A stretch of 42,929 bases of DNA from CAZSDU01 sp964605775. GTDB taxonomy: Bacteria > Bacteroidota > Bacteroidia > Bacteroidales > FEN-979. How positions within the stretch are numbered: position 1 is the stretch's first letter; every line of letters begins with the position of its first letter. Positions 1 through 8,596 of this stretch are shown here, piece after piece. The stretch spans positions 1 through 42,929 of the forward strand of contig CAZSDU010000025.1 in NCBI GenBank assembly GCA_964605775.1, read 5' to 3'. The notes beneath the pieces are model-generated. The model was not told the origin of the DNA, ran no database searches, and saw only the letters and a list, made by a program, of their open reading frames with translations. The position numbers and the translations under genes were made by a program.

Positions 1-653
1 ATCTCATGGTAAATATCATCATAATGCTTAAGGAAGATAAATTCAGGCCTCGTTGAAAATGTCAACGGTTCATGTTTAATCATCTTTTGGACATACATTC
101 CGATATGATATGTAATTACTTCGCAGCAATCACGGATGACTAAGATATCCTTATGAATGAAATTTTGGTATTTTTCATTTGATTTTTCCAGATCTTGAAA
201 GATTCTATACAGAAAATCAATATTTGAAAATAACTTTTTAAAGCCATCAATGTCTTCATTTCCTTTTAAATAGTACCGATAAGCGACAAAAACTTCATCC
301 GTATTTAAATTTTTCAATCTTTCTAAATCATAGGAAGCTAAAATTTCCGGTTCAACGAGCTCATACGGACTTTGTCTTACTTGTTTCGAGTGTTCTGTAT
401 TTTTTCTCAATTGAACTTGATAATTCTTCACAACCATTTCAAGAAAAAGTGTCAAATGCATCAAAATATCATTATAGTATCTGATTTGATTTTCCTCTTC
501 TTTCATTCTAACCTTTTTCTCTGATCGGCGGTTCAGATATAATGCAAATAAAAATCCAGTAAATGCTCCAAAAAACGATATAAATAAATCCGTTAGGAGA
601 CTTAAGATTTTAAAATATATTTGGCAATCAATCAATAGATGGTAATTTGGCAT
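1..653 (-). CDS. hypothetical membrane-anchored protein, truncated by window edge
   Basis: I do not recognise this family. An open frame starts at the ATG at 653 (MPNYHLLIDCQIYF...) and continues without a stop for 217 codons to the left edge, so the C-terminus lies outside. Residues about 20-41 form one hydrophobic segment (LTDLFISFFGAFTGFLFALY), followed at once by a basic stretch (NRRSEKKVRMKEEE) and then a charged, mostly helical-looking region. This predicts a single-pass inner-membrane protein with a cytoplasmic domain by the positive-inside rule (inference). The gene is visibly AT-richer than the housekeeping genes to its right and sits beside two transposase-like genes, which suggests accessory DNA. 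No catalytic motif is apparent. I am confident that it is coding; its function is unknown. Confidence 0.7.
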   Translation of the reverse strand, partial: MPNYHLLIDCQIYFKILSLLTDLFISFFGAFTGFLFALYLNRRSEKKVRMKEEENQIRYYNDILMHLTLFLEMVVKNYQVQLRKNTEHSKQVRQSPYELVEPEILASYDLERLKNLNTDEVFVAYRYYLKGNEDIDGFKKLFSNIDFLYRIFQDLEKSNEKYQNFIHKDILVIRDCCEVITYHIGMYVQKMIKHEPLTFSTRPEFIFLKHYDDIYHE

Positions 654-923
654 GATAAACTTTTCTATTTAAATACGCCCTAACGTCTCGCTAACCGCAA
701 TTGCGATTATACTAACAAAAATGATGTTGCTGACATCAAAATGGGGGTGATAGCCGAAGTATTGTACTTAGCAGACATATATTATGTTTTTTACTGTAAA
801 AGTAATAGAATTGAATAACAAATCTAAACAGTATCCATATAAAAAAACATTTCTTGGAGAGATTTTTTATTAACAAGCGTATTACCTTTTCACTTTTCCC
901 GGATTAAGCAGAAAAACCTGCTT
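654..923. other. AT-rich intergenic region
   Basis: This gap separates the leftward truncated gene from the rightward transposase-like genes. I see no open frame of note in it. Its right end (870-923) carries the shared promoter/leader element described separately. A GC-richer patch near 674-706 (around ctaacgtctcgctaaccgca) was considered as a recombination site and not accepted. Confidence 0.5.
870..923 (+). promoter_or_regulatory. shared leader element, copy 1: -7-like box plus start-abutting hairpin
   Basis: Positions 870-910 match 21330-21370 at 36 of 41 bases. It contains TTACCTTTTC, one base off the Bacteroidota -7 box TAnnTTTG, then CCCGGATTAAGCA. AAGCAG (906-911) can pair with CTGCTT (918-923) around the loop AAAAAC, and the 3' arm touches the ATG at 924. 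This predicts a short 5' leader whose hairpin directly abuts the start codon. A weaker third copy sits before radC. Regulation by this structure is inference. Confidence 0.55.
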
Positions 924-1367
924 ATGTCGTACACAAAAATCTGGGTTCATGCCGTCTGGGGAGTTAAAGGAAGGCATACCCTGCTGTCGAACGGACAGCG
1001 TCAGCAATTTCTCGACCATGTTAAAGAGATTGTATCTAAAAAAGAGATAGAGATCAGCCTGATCAATTGCTGGGTTGATCATGTTCATTGCCTGATCCGC
1101 CTGAAACCCGAACAGAATATAGCGGAAGTGGTACAGCAGATTAAAAAAGAAGCTGCTCATTGGATAAACGGAAATCACCTGGAGAAGAAAAGATTTTTAT
1201 GGTCAGGAGAGTACTATGTGGCTTCCGTCAGCGAAGGTAACCTCAAAGGGGTGAAACATTATATTGCTGGACAGGAGCGCCAACATGCCCACAGGACCTA
1301 TAAAGAAGAACTGGCCGCCTATTTTGAAACGTCGGTTACCCCGGAATTCAACACCCTGATGATATGA
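924..1367 (+). CDS. Y1 (HUH) transposase-like protein, IS200/REP-associated type
   Basis: This 147-residue protein has the size of IS200-type TnpA. The HUH metal-binding motif is visible as H53-V-H55 in WVDHVHCLI, and a candidate nucleophile is Y113 in VKHYIAGQERQH, matching the YI..Q pattern of Y1 transposases. Such enzymes nick and join single-stranded DNA through a 5'-phosphotyrosine. The start ATG directly follows a hairpin in the shared leader. The stop overlaps the next start (ATGATATGA context, 4-base overlap), so both proteins are probably made from one mRNA. No IS ends or tnpB partner are seen, so it may be a domesticated REP-associated transposase (RAYT) rather than a mobile IS. Confidence 0.85.
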   Translation: MSYTKIWVHAVWGVKGRHTLLSNGQRQQFLDHVKEIVSKKEIEISLINCWVDHVHCLIRLKPEQNIAEVVQQIKKEAAHWINGNHLEKKRFLWSGEYYVASVSEGNLKGVKHYIAGQERQHAHRTYKEELAAYFETSVTPEFNTLMI

Positions 1368-1927
1368 AAACCACCATCCTCGAACCCGGGAAATGTTATC
1401 ATATCTACAACCGGGCACGTAACGGAGATCCATTGTTTGCCAATGATGAAGCTTGCAAATTCTTCCTCAGACTGTATAAAACCCATATCGTTCCCGTGGC
1501 CGATACCTACGCCTACTGTCTGCTGAAAGATCATTTGCATATTCTTTTACGCATAAAAAAAGAGGTGAACGGAAGTGTTTACCGCCCCTTTGCCTTGCTA
1601 TTCAATGCCTATACCAAGGGATATAACCGGATGAACGGGAAACAGGGCAAACTTTTTCAATTCAAACTGAAACGCGTGGAGATCAGCAGGGATCCCTGCA
1701 TCTTTGACATGGTCAGGTACATCAATCAAAATGTCAAGAAACACAAGCTTACGGAGAACTTCAGCCATTACAGGTTCTCTTCTTACAGGGCGACTGTGAC
1801 AGTGAACGAATCCCTGATATGCAGGAAGGAAATGATTCACCATTTCGGCAGCAGGGAAAATCTTGTGGATAAACTCGGTACTCCAGTGGATGAAAAAAAA
1901 GTCAGGTTGTTTATATTAGAGGATTGA
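1364..1927 (+). CDS. second Y1 (HUH) transposase-like protein (RAYT-like)
   Basis: This 187-residue protein belongs to the same Y1 superfamily but a different branch from its upstream partner. HUH appears as H57-L-H59 in LLKDHLHILLRI, and the candidate nucleophile is Y119 in MVRYINQNVKKHKL, close to the YI.NP/Q pattern of RAYTs. The N-terminus (YHIYNRARNGDPLF) is typical of REP-associated transposases. Its ATG overlaps the previous stop by 4 bases, indicating translational coupling. I see no palindromic REP next to it. Either partner could act alone; a heteromeric pair is an unproven idea. Confidence 0.82.
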   Translation: MKTTILEPGKCYHIYNRARNGDPLFANDEACKFFLRLYKTHIVPVADTYAYCLLKDHLHILLRIKKEVNGSVYRPFALLFNAYTKGYNRMNGKQGKLFQFKLKRVEISRDPCIFDMVRYINQNVKKHKLTENFSHYRFSSYRATVTVNESLICRKEMIHHFGSRENLVDKLGTPVDEKKVRLFILED

Positions 1928-1969
1928 CCGGGAAATTTATTCCATGGAATTCCTTTATCTTAGCAGTCT

Positions 1970-3250
1970 ATGCGACGGATACGCTTTCTTTTTTTTACCG
2001 GCATGTTTTCCCTGTTCTTACCCCGACTGAACGCCCAGGAAATGCTCAATCTTTGCGGACAGATTCTGGATGATGAAAGCAGGCTCCCCCTCGCTTTTGC
2101 GGCTGTCTCCCTGACCCATTCAACCCTGGGAACCATTACCAATGAAGACGGAAAATTCCAGCTGAACATTCCGCCCAGATACTGCAACGACAGCCTTCTT
2201 ATTGCCTATCTGGGGTATCAGACCCTGAAGACCCCTGTCCATCATATTACAGGTTGTTCCACGCTTTTTCGCTTGAAACCTAAAGCGATTCAGTTGTCAG
2301 AGGTTGAAATCCTGGGATTGACACCTGGAGAAGTGATTCGTAGGGCAGTGCAGCGTATCCCGGAAAATTATGGAAGGGATTCCCTTGTCCTCACCACCTA
2401 TATCCGGGTACAGAAAACAGCCAACAATAAACTGGCCGAGTATGCCGAGGCCATAGTGGAAAACTTGAAGGATGGATATTATTCTTATCCACGGTCAGAA
2501 ATGAAAGAAAAATTCAAACGCTCTAACCTTCCTCATCTTTTTAAAGGCCGGGTGATTTCAGATACCAGTCTGGTCAATTCACTCGAAGATATCGGCAAGG
2601 AGGCTACCTGTCTGAGTTGTAATTTCAAGGAGGATATGGTCGAATTTTATCATCAGGGTATTCTTGATGAAAAGGAATTTAAAAACTATGACTTCAGGAT
2701 GTTGGAACAATCCCATCCCGAAGATGGGAAATTATACAGGATTACGTTTGACCAGAAAGACCATGCAAATATTTCGGGCTGGAAAGGAGAGCTTCTCATC
2801 CAGGCAGCAACTTATGCCATCCTCCGGATTATCATGAAGCCCAGTATTAAAGCATTCAACCATTACGAAAAAACAAAATTCAAACATACTTTTTCCATCC
2901 TCGGGACTCAGGGATGGATCAAGGAAATGCCCATGGGTGAAACCATTGTTACTTACGCCAAAAAAGGAGGTCAATGGTGCCTCAGCAGCATTCATAACGA
3001 TTACTGGATGGTATATTCACTTCCGTCAACCGGAGCCAGGTTTAAAGCAAGATATAAAAATGATGTGGTCGTCACCGAGGTCAGCCGGGACCCGGAAATA
3101 ATCAGAAATTTCAAAGGAGATAAATCACTGGGTATCGGTCAGCGTTGGGATCAGATAAGCGGTAAGCCCGATCCTGAATTCTGGGCGGGATTCAACTACC
3201 TTCCCATAGAAGAAAAACTTCAGCAAGAACTCTCAACACTCAACCACTGA
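1970..3250 (+). CDS. exported CarboxypepD_reg-like domain protein
   Basis: This 426-residue protein has a signal peptide (RRIRFLFFTGMFSLFLPRLNAQ, cleavage near residue 22). Residues about 27-110 form a carboxypeptidase-regulatory-like beta-sandwich (LCGQILDDESRLPLAFAAV ... GTITNEDGKFQL), the fold at the N-terminus of TonB-dependent receptors. The remainder is the Bacteroidota-specific envelope-associated region that usually follows it (PGEVIRRAVQRIPENYG). It is probably periplasmic or attached to the outer membrane; substrate and role are unknown. No TonB box or beta-barrel is present, so it is not a SusC receptor. A TATCTTAG sequence at 1956-1963, one base off a -7 box, would give a near-leaderless transcript. 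Confidence 0.75.
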   Translation: MRRIRFLFFTGMFSLFLPRLNAQEMLNLCGQILDDESRLPLAFAAVSLTHSTLGTITNEDGKFQLNIPPRYCNDSLLIAYLGYQTLKTPVHHITGCSTLFRLKPKAIQLSEVEILGLTPGEVIRRAVQRIPENYGRDSLVLTTYIRVQKTANNKLAEYAEAIVENLKDGYYSYPRSEMKEKFKRSNLPHLFKGRVISDTSLVNSLEDIGKEATCLSCNFKEDMVEFYHQGILDEKEFKNYDFRMLEQSHPEDGKLYRITFDQKDHANISGWKGELLIQAATYAILRIIMKPSIKAFNHYEKTKFKHTFSILGTQGWIKEMPMGETIVTYAKKGGQWCLSSIHNDYWMVYSLPSTGARFKARYKNDVVVTEVSRDPEIIRNFKGDKSLGIGQRWDQISGKPDPEFWAGFNYLPIEEKLQQELSTLNH

Positions 3251-3265
3251 CAACTCACCACCTCC

Positions 3266-3982
3266 CTACAAGTCCATATTATACTGTATGACCATCTCCA
3301 TGGAGTTGAGTTCCAGGGCGACCATTTGGCCAAAACCTGACCTGCCGGATATATAGGGGCCGTTATCGATATCGATGAATTTGTAGTACTTGTTTTTAAT
3401 CGCGAGGGTGATCAATTCCATATTCACCGGGACATGTCCGTGAATGATCCTTCTTCCTCCGATTTTTTCAGGGATAATCGGGTAATCGCGCAGCCACAGC
3501 ATCGCTCTTTTATCCTCAAAGGGATCTTCATTTTTAAAGTTGAGACCGGCATGGACCAGGACAAAGTCCTCGAGGGAAACAAAATAGGTAAGCCCTTTCA
3601 TCCATTCAATGTATTCAAGCGGGATATCCTTGATGCGGTGAACGCCGAAACTCTCCAGGGTGGATTTTCCCCCGATATTCATCCAGGCTTTATGCTTACG
3701 GTTGCCAAAATTATGCCACCAGGAATTTACTGCTTTTTGCTCTGCTTCGTAAAGTTCCACCATAAAATCCTCATGGTTTCCTTTGAGTGGGGTAACATTG
3801 TATTTCTCTTTTTGCAGATTCCGGATAAAATCGATCACTCCCTTGGAATCAGGTCCACGGTCAACATAATCGCCCAGGAAATATAGTTCATCAGATCGCA
3901 TGGGACGGATCAGTTCATGGACCAGTGAACTCAAGGTCCGAATGCAGCCATGAACATCGGGGATGACCCAGCGTTTTATCAT
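3266..3982 (-). CDS. metallophosphoesterase, serine/threonine phosphatase-like
   Basis: This 238-residue calcineurin-like phosphoesterase resembles PrpA/ApaH. All metal-site motifs are visible: D9-V-H11-G, GDYVDRG at 37-43, GNHED at 68-72, then VLVHAGL and IIHGHVP. It should be a cytoplasmic, Mn/Fe-dependent phosphatase. Substrate (phosphoprotein or dinucleoside tetraphosphate) cannot be chosen from sequence. The ATG lies one base after the gpmA stop (TAAGATG), so it is translated from the same mRNA. Confidence 0.85.
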   Translation of the reverse strand: MIKRWVIPDVHGCIRTLSSLVHELIRPMRSDELYFLGDYVDRGPDSKGVIDFIRNLQKEKYNVTPLKGNHEDFMVELYEAEQKAVNSWWHNFGNRKHKAWMNIGGKSTLESFGVHRIKDIPLEYIEWMKGLTYFVSLEDFVLVHAGLNFKNEDPFEDKRAMLWLRDYPIIPEKIGGRRIIHGHVPVNMELITLAIKNKYYKFIDIDNGPYISGRSGFGQMVALELNSMEMVIQYNMDL

Positions 3983-3983
3983 C

Positions 3984-4730
3984 TTATTTTTTCTTACCTT
4001 GGTTGGCTACTTCTTCCATCAGTTTTTTAATGACTTCAGGATCACCGAGGAAATAATCCTTTTGAAGATTCATCGTTTCATTAAATTCGAAAACATAAGG
4101 GATCCCGGTTGGAAGATTCAGGGAAACGATGTCTTCATCGGAAACATGTTTCAGGTGTTTGACCACACCCCTGAGGCTATTGCCATGAGCAGATACAACG
4201 ATTTCCTTGTATTTCCTGAGGTCAGGTTCCATTTTTTCCTTCCAGTAGGGAAGGATGCGATCGACTGTATCTTTTAAGGCTTCAGTGGCAGGAATATCCT
4301 TAGGATCGAGATCACGGTAACGATGATCAAACCGTGGATGGCGGGGATCGTTTTCTTCCATCGCGGGGGGTCTCACATCATAGCTTCTTCTCCAGATCAG
4401 AACCTGCTGATCCCCGTATTTTTCAGCCATTTCCGATTTATTGAGACCCTGAAGAACACCATAGTGTTTCTCGTTTAGACGCCAGGTTTTGATGACCGGG
4501 ATCCACAGCAGATCCATTTGTTCCAAAACAAGCCAGAGGGAACGGATGGCCCTGGTCAGATAGGAGGTATAAGCGATTTTAAAATCAAATCCTTGCTGTT
4601 TCAGTAACTTCCCGGCCTCGATGGCTTCATTGATTCCTCTTTCAGTCAATTCCACATCCGTCCAGCCGGTGAAACGGTTTTCTTTATTCCAGGTGCTTTC
4701 GCCATGTCTGATTAAAACAAGTCTGTACAT
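3984..4730 (-). CDS. gpmA: 2,3-bisphosphoglycerate-dependent phosphoglycerate mutase
   Basis: The 248-residue enzyme interconverts 3- and 2-phosphoglycerate in glycolysis. The phosphohistidine motif RHGESTWN is at residues 8-15 (H9), followed by FTGWTDVELTERG, and a second catalytic histidine is in VVSAHGNSLRG. I chose the ATG at 4730 because MYRLVLIRHGE matches the usual N-terminus. The frame could be extended to a TTG at 4763, but those residues have no family counterpart. It heads a two-gene operon with the downstream phosphatase. Confidence 0.95.
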   Translation of the reverse strand: MYRLVLIRHGESTWNKENRFTGWTDVELTERGINEAIEAGKLLKQQGFDFKIAYTSYLTRAIRSLWLVLEQMDLLWIPVIKTWRLNEKHYGVLQGLNKSEMAEKYGDQQVLIWRRSYDVRPPAMEENDPRHPRFDHRYRDLDPKDIPATEALKDTVDRILPYWKEKMEPDLRKYKEIVVSAHGNSLRGVVKHLKHVSDEDIVSLNLPTGIPYVFEFNETMNLQKDYFLGDPEVIKKLMEEVANQGKKK

Positions 4731-4782
4731 GTACTCAGGTTTGGGTGAGTGACAAAAGTACAAAAAATAGTCTTTATTTTTC

Positions 4783-4790
4783 TACCTTTG
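4783..4790 (+). promoter_or_regulatory. -7 promoter box TACCTTTG
   Basis: TACCTTTG is an exact match to the Bacteroidota TAnnTTTG -7 box, 22 bases before the ATG of the DUF2723 gene. No convincing -33 TTTG is seen at the expected distance. Confidence 0.65.
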
Positions 4791-4812
4791 CCCTGCTTCA
4801 ATATCAGCGCCT

Positions 4813-7800
4813 ATGAAGACCTATAAACGCCTGAACAACATCCTTGGCTGGGTGGTATTTACCATTGCTTCCACGGTATATATCCTGACTTCGGAACCGA
4901 CCATGAGTTTCTGGGATTGCGGGGAGTATATCGCAACGGCTTTCAAACTGGAAGTTGGTCACCCGCCGGGTGCTCCGTTGTTTCAATTGATCGGAAGGTT
5001 TTTTTCACTTTTTGCCTTTGGAGATCTCAGCCTCGTGGCCCGTATGGTCAATACCATGTCGGCCCTGGCCAGTGGATTTACTATCCTGTTTTTGTTTTGG
5101 ACGATCACGATGATCGCTAAAAAGATCGTCATCCGTCAATATGGTGAGATCGGGAACAGGACCTATGCAATCATGGGCGCCGGGCTGGTGGGTGCACTGG
5201 CCTATACTTTTTCGGATTCTTTCTGGTTCTCAGCCGTTGAAGGAGAAGTTTATGCCATGTCTTCATTTTTTACGGCCATTGTGTTCTGGGCCATCCTGAA
5301 ATGGGAGGAAGTGGCTGATGAACAACATGCCTATCGCTGGCTGATCCTGATCGCTTATCTGATGGGACTTTCTATAGGCGTTCACCTCCTCAACCTCCTG
5401 GCTATACCTGCCATCACTTTTGTTTATTATTTTAAAAAGTACCCAAATCCCAACTGGAAAGGGATGCTTATGGCTGGTTTGTTTTCTTTTATTATCCTGG
5501 CCCTGGTAATGTATCTGATCATTCCCTGGATTATTAAACTGGCTGGTTTGTTTGAGCTTTTCTTTGTCAATCTGATCGGATTGCCCTTCAACTGGGGTTC
5601 AATCATATATTTCGTCATGCTGATCAGTCTCATCTTGGCCGGTTTGATTTATTCGAAGAAAAAACTGAAACCGGTGATCAATACAATCATTCTGGCCTTC
5701 ACCTTTATTCTGATCGGTTATTCCTCTTTTCTTTTGCTTATTATCAGGAGCAATGCCGACACTCCCATTGACGAAAACAACCCTGAGAATGCCATGTACC
5801 TCCTGACTTACCTGAACCGGGAACAATACGGCGACTGGCCTCTGCTGAAGGGCCAGTATTATAATGCTCCGGTGATTGGACGGGAAAACGGGAATCCGGT
5901 TTACGAAAAGAACAAATCAGCTCGAAAATATACGATTAAGGATAAACGGGAAAAGGTGATTCCGGTTTATGATCCGAGATTTGTCACAATTTTCCCGAGG
6001 ATGTGGTCGCAACAGGAAGACCGTCATGCAAGGGATTACGAGCGCTGGGGAAAAGTCAAGGGAGTTCCCTTTGAGGTTAACCAGGGAGAAGGAACAGAAA
6101 CGATAAACAAACCGACCTTTGGGGAAAACCTGACATTTTTCTGGAATTACCAGGTGGTCCATATGTACTTTCGCTATTTTATGTGGAATTTTGCCGGGAG
6201 GCAGAATGATATTCAGGGTAATGGCGGAAAAGTGGAGGGAAATTGGGAAAGCGGTATTCCTTTTCTCGATAAAGCAAGGCTTGGCTCCCAGGAAAAACCC
6301 GAGAGTCTCCACAGTAAAGCACAAAACCATTTTTATTTACTTCCTTTACTCCTTGGCCTGATTGGTCTTGTTTTCACCATTCGGAAGGACCCCCAGAGTG
6401 CGTTCGTGATTTTCCTCTTGTTTTTTATGACAGGTCTGGCTATTGTTCTGTATCTCAACCAATATTCACCTCAACCTCGGGAACGGGATTATGCTTATGC
6501 CGGATCATTTTATGCTTTCGCGATATGGATTGGCTTTGGAATTCTTCAGCTAACCGATTGGCTGACCAAGAAACTTAATCCCCAATGGTCTGCCATAACG
6601 GCAACCCTTATTTCCCTCATCCTTGTGCCAGGCATTATGGCCCAGCAGGGATGGGATGATCATGATCGCTCTGATCGCTATACCGCCCTTGCCATGGCGG
6701 AAAATTACCTGAATTCCTGTGCTCCCAACGCCATCTTGTTTACCAATGGAGATAATGACACCTTCCCCGTCTGGTATGCTCAGGAAGTGGAGGGAATCCG
6801 AACCGATGTGAGGATTGTCAACCTGAGCCTGCTTAACATGGACTGGTATATTGATCAGATCAAACGCAAAGCCTATGACTCTGACCCTGTCCCGATCTCA
6901 CTGACGAAAGATAAGTATCAACAGGGTAATCATGATGTGACCTATCTTATAGAAGATCAGGGTTTAAAGGATATGTACATTGACCTGAAAACCTTGTTCA
7001 ACATCATCAATCAGGATGAAAGCAAGTTGAAGATGAGTACGAGTCAGATCGGAATGATCGATTTTTTCCCCACCAAAAAATTCATGGTTACCTATGACTC
7101 CATGTCGGTAACCGGTAATGGAACTGTTCCACCCCATCTTGCAGGCAGGATGGACACTATTCGATGGGAAATCAAGCGTCATGCTCTGGAAAAGAGTAAC
7201 CTTATGATCCTCGATGTGCTTGCGACCAACGACTGGAAGCGTCCCGTATATTTTGTCAGCACGACAGGAACAGATACCTATCTCGGCCTTGAAAAATATT
7301 TTCAGCTTGAAGGGTTGGCCTATCGACTGATCCCGGTCAGGTCGAAAAGCCAGGACGGACAAATCGGCGAGGTCAATACTGCTGTGGCTTATGAAAATGT
7401 GATGAACAGGTTTAAATGGGGGAATGTAAATAAAAAGGGCGTCTATATTGATGAGACCAATGCCCGCATGCTGATGAGTATGCGCAATCTCTTCAGCCGC
7501 TTAGCCATGGCACTGATACAGGAAGGGAAGACAGATTCGGCAAAACGAGTCCTTGACCGTTGCATGGAAGTACTTCCCGCTGATGTCTTAGCCTTTGATA
7601 TGTTTGTGGTTCCGATTGCTGAAGGGTATTACCAAGCCGGTGAAACGGAAAAGGCGAACGACATTGCAGAAAAACTGATCCGGACTTCCGTTGAAGAACT
7701 GGCTTACTATTTTTCTTTTCCTGACACCGATCTGAAGGATCTGGATGTCAATATCCAGCAATCCCTTTTTACGATTCAAAGATTGACTGTGATCACGCAA

Positions 7801-7890
7801 GGAGTCAAGCAGGAAAAACTGTCTAAGGAAGCCGAAACTGGCCTCGAGAAATACTATAATCTGTATATCGAGAAGATTTATCAAAAGTAA
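4813..7890 (+). CDS. DUF2723 multi-pass membrane protein, GT-C glycosyltransferase-like
   Basis: This 1025-residue protein has the Bacteroidota DUF2723 signature near its N-terminus (FWDCGEYIATAFKLEVGHPP, then GAPLFQLIGR). About ten or more hydrophobic segments lie between residues 10 and 320 and again at 500-620, followed by a soluble C-terminal half ending in a TPR-like helical region (about 890-1020). The architecture is that of GT-C enzymes such as protein O-mannosyltransferases, with acidic residues in the first periplasmic loop (DCGE). I infer that it transfers a sugar from a lipid carrier in the periplasm; acceptor and sugar are unknown. It is followed after 4 bases by a polysaccharide deacetylase gene, consistent with a joint envelope-glycan role. 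Confidence 0.85.
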   Translation: MKTYKRLNNILGWVVFTIASTVYILTSEPTMSFWDCGEYIATAFKLEVGHPPGAPLFQLIGRFFSLFAFGDLSLVARMVNTMSALASGFTILFLFWTITMIAKKIVIRQYGEIGNRTYAIMGAGLVGALAYTFSDSFWFSAVEGEVYAMSSFFTAIVFWAILKWEEVADEQHAYRWLILIAYLMGLSIGVHLLNLLAIPAITFVYYFKKYPNPNWKGMLMAGLFSFIILALVMYLIIPWIIKLAGLFELFFVNLIGLPFNWGSIIYFVMLISLILAGLIYSKKKLKPVINTIILAFTFILIGYSSFLLLIIRSNADTPIDENNPENAMYLLTYLNREQYGDWPLLKGQYYNAPVIGRENGNPVYEKNKSARKYTIKDKREKVIPVYDPRFVTIFPRMWSQQEDRHARDYERWGKVKGVPFEVNQGEGTETINKPTFGENLTFFWNYQVVHMYFRYFMWNFAGRQNDIQGNGGKVEGNWESGIPFLDKARLGSQEKPESLHSKAQNHFYLLPLLLGLIGLVFTIRKDPQSAFVIFLLFFMTGLAIVLYLNQYSPQPRERDYAYAGSFYAFAIWIGFGILQLTDWLTKKLNPQWSAITATLISLILVPGIMAQQGWDDHDRSDRYTALAMAENYLNSCAPNAILFTNGDNDTFPVWYAQEVEGIRTDVRIVNLSLLNMDWYIDQIKRKAYDSDPVPISLTKDKYQQGNHDVTYLIEDQGLKDMYIDLKTLFNIINQDESKLKMSTSQIGMIDFFPTKKFMVTYDSMSVTGNGTVPPHLAGRMDTIRWEIKRHALEKSNLMILDVLATNDWKRPVYFVSTTGTDTYLGLEKYFQLEGLAYRLIPVRSKSQDGQIGEVNTAVAYENVMNRFKWGNVNKKGVYIDETNARMLMSMRNLFSRLAMALIQEGKTDSAKRVLDRCMEVLPADVLAFDMFVVPIAEGYYQAGETEKANDIAEKLIRTSVEELAYYFSFPDTDLKDLDVNIQQSLFTIQRLTVITQGVKQEKLSKEAETGLEKYYNLYIEKIYQK

Positions 7891-7894
7891 GAGG

Positions 7895-8515
7895 ATGCGC
7901 TTTATACGTCCGCCTTTATTGCTCAGGCTTTTCAGTCCGGAATATCTGAATTGTCAGATTCCCGTCAAGGAAAAGGTGATTTACCTGACTTTTGATGATG
8001 GTCCCATTCCTGAAGTGACACCTGATATTGTGAAAGTTCTCGATGAATTCAAGGTAAAGGCAACATTTTTTGTCGTGGGAGACAATGTCAGGAAACATCC
8101 GGATATTTTCAGTCAGCTCCTGGCAGCGGGTCATGCCATAGGAAATCATACTTACAGCCATCTGAACGGCTGGCAAACTTCCTCCGCTGCTTATGCAGAC
8201 GATGTTCTCCGTTGCAATACATACATCAACAGCCTGTTGTTTCGCCCTCCTTATGGCCGGTTTACTCCATCCCAGTACTTGCTTTTAAGGAAACGTTTCC
8301 GGTTTATTCTCTGGTCGGTACTGACCTATGATTTTCATTCTCAGACCACCCCTGAAGAATGTCTGAAGATTGCCCTGGAATATTCATTTCCCGGAGCCAT
8401 AGTGGTCTTTCATGATCATCTTAAAGCAAAAAAAAATGTCCTTTACGCTTTACCACGCTATCTTGAAAACCTCAGCAATCAAGACTTCAGTTTTGCTGTA
8501 ATCCCACATTGGTGA
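7895..8515 (+). CDS. polysaccharide deacetylase (NodB homology)
   Basis: This 206-residue carbohydrate esterase family 4 protein contains TFDDGP at 32-37 (D34 as probable base, D35 as metal ligand), the metal-binding H85-TYS-H89, and RPPYG at 117-121. It should remove N-acetyl groups from a GlcNAc-type polymer, possibly peptidoglycan or a surface glycan. No signal peptide is clear, so its compartment is uncertain. It starts 4 bases after the DUF2723 stop and is surely co-transcribed. Confidence 0.9.
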   Translation: MRFIRPPLLLRLFSPEYLNCQIPVKEKVIYLTFDDGPIPEVTPDIVKVLDEFKVKATFFVVGDNVRKHPDIFSQLLAAGHAIGNHTYSHLNGWQTSSAAYADDVLRCNTYINSLLFRPPYGRFTPSQYLLLRKRFRFILWSVLTYDFHSQTTPEECLKIALEYSFPGAIVVFHDHLKAKKNVLYALPRYLENLSNQDFSFAVIPHW

Positions 8516-8596
8516 TATCAGCATGTTCAGGATGTGCTGTATAAATGGTATGGTTGATTTTCGGATTTGCTTTTTTGGTTTCACGATGCATCCGGA

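Noticed and set aside
674..760. GC-richer patch (ctaacgtctcgctaaccgca) considered as an integron attC or insertion scar
   Set aside because: The required paired core sites (GTTRRRY with RYYYAAC) are not both present and no fold with the expected spacing was found.
4721..4740. Palindrome gtacatgtac at the gpmA start as an operator
   Set aside because: It is short and overlaps the start codon by chance of the MYR codons; no second copy was seen.
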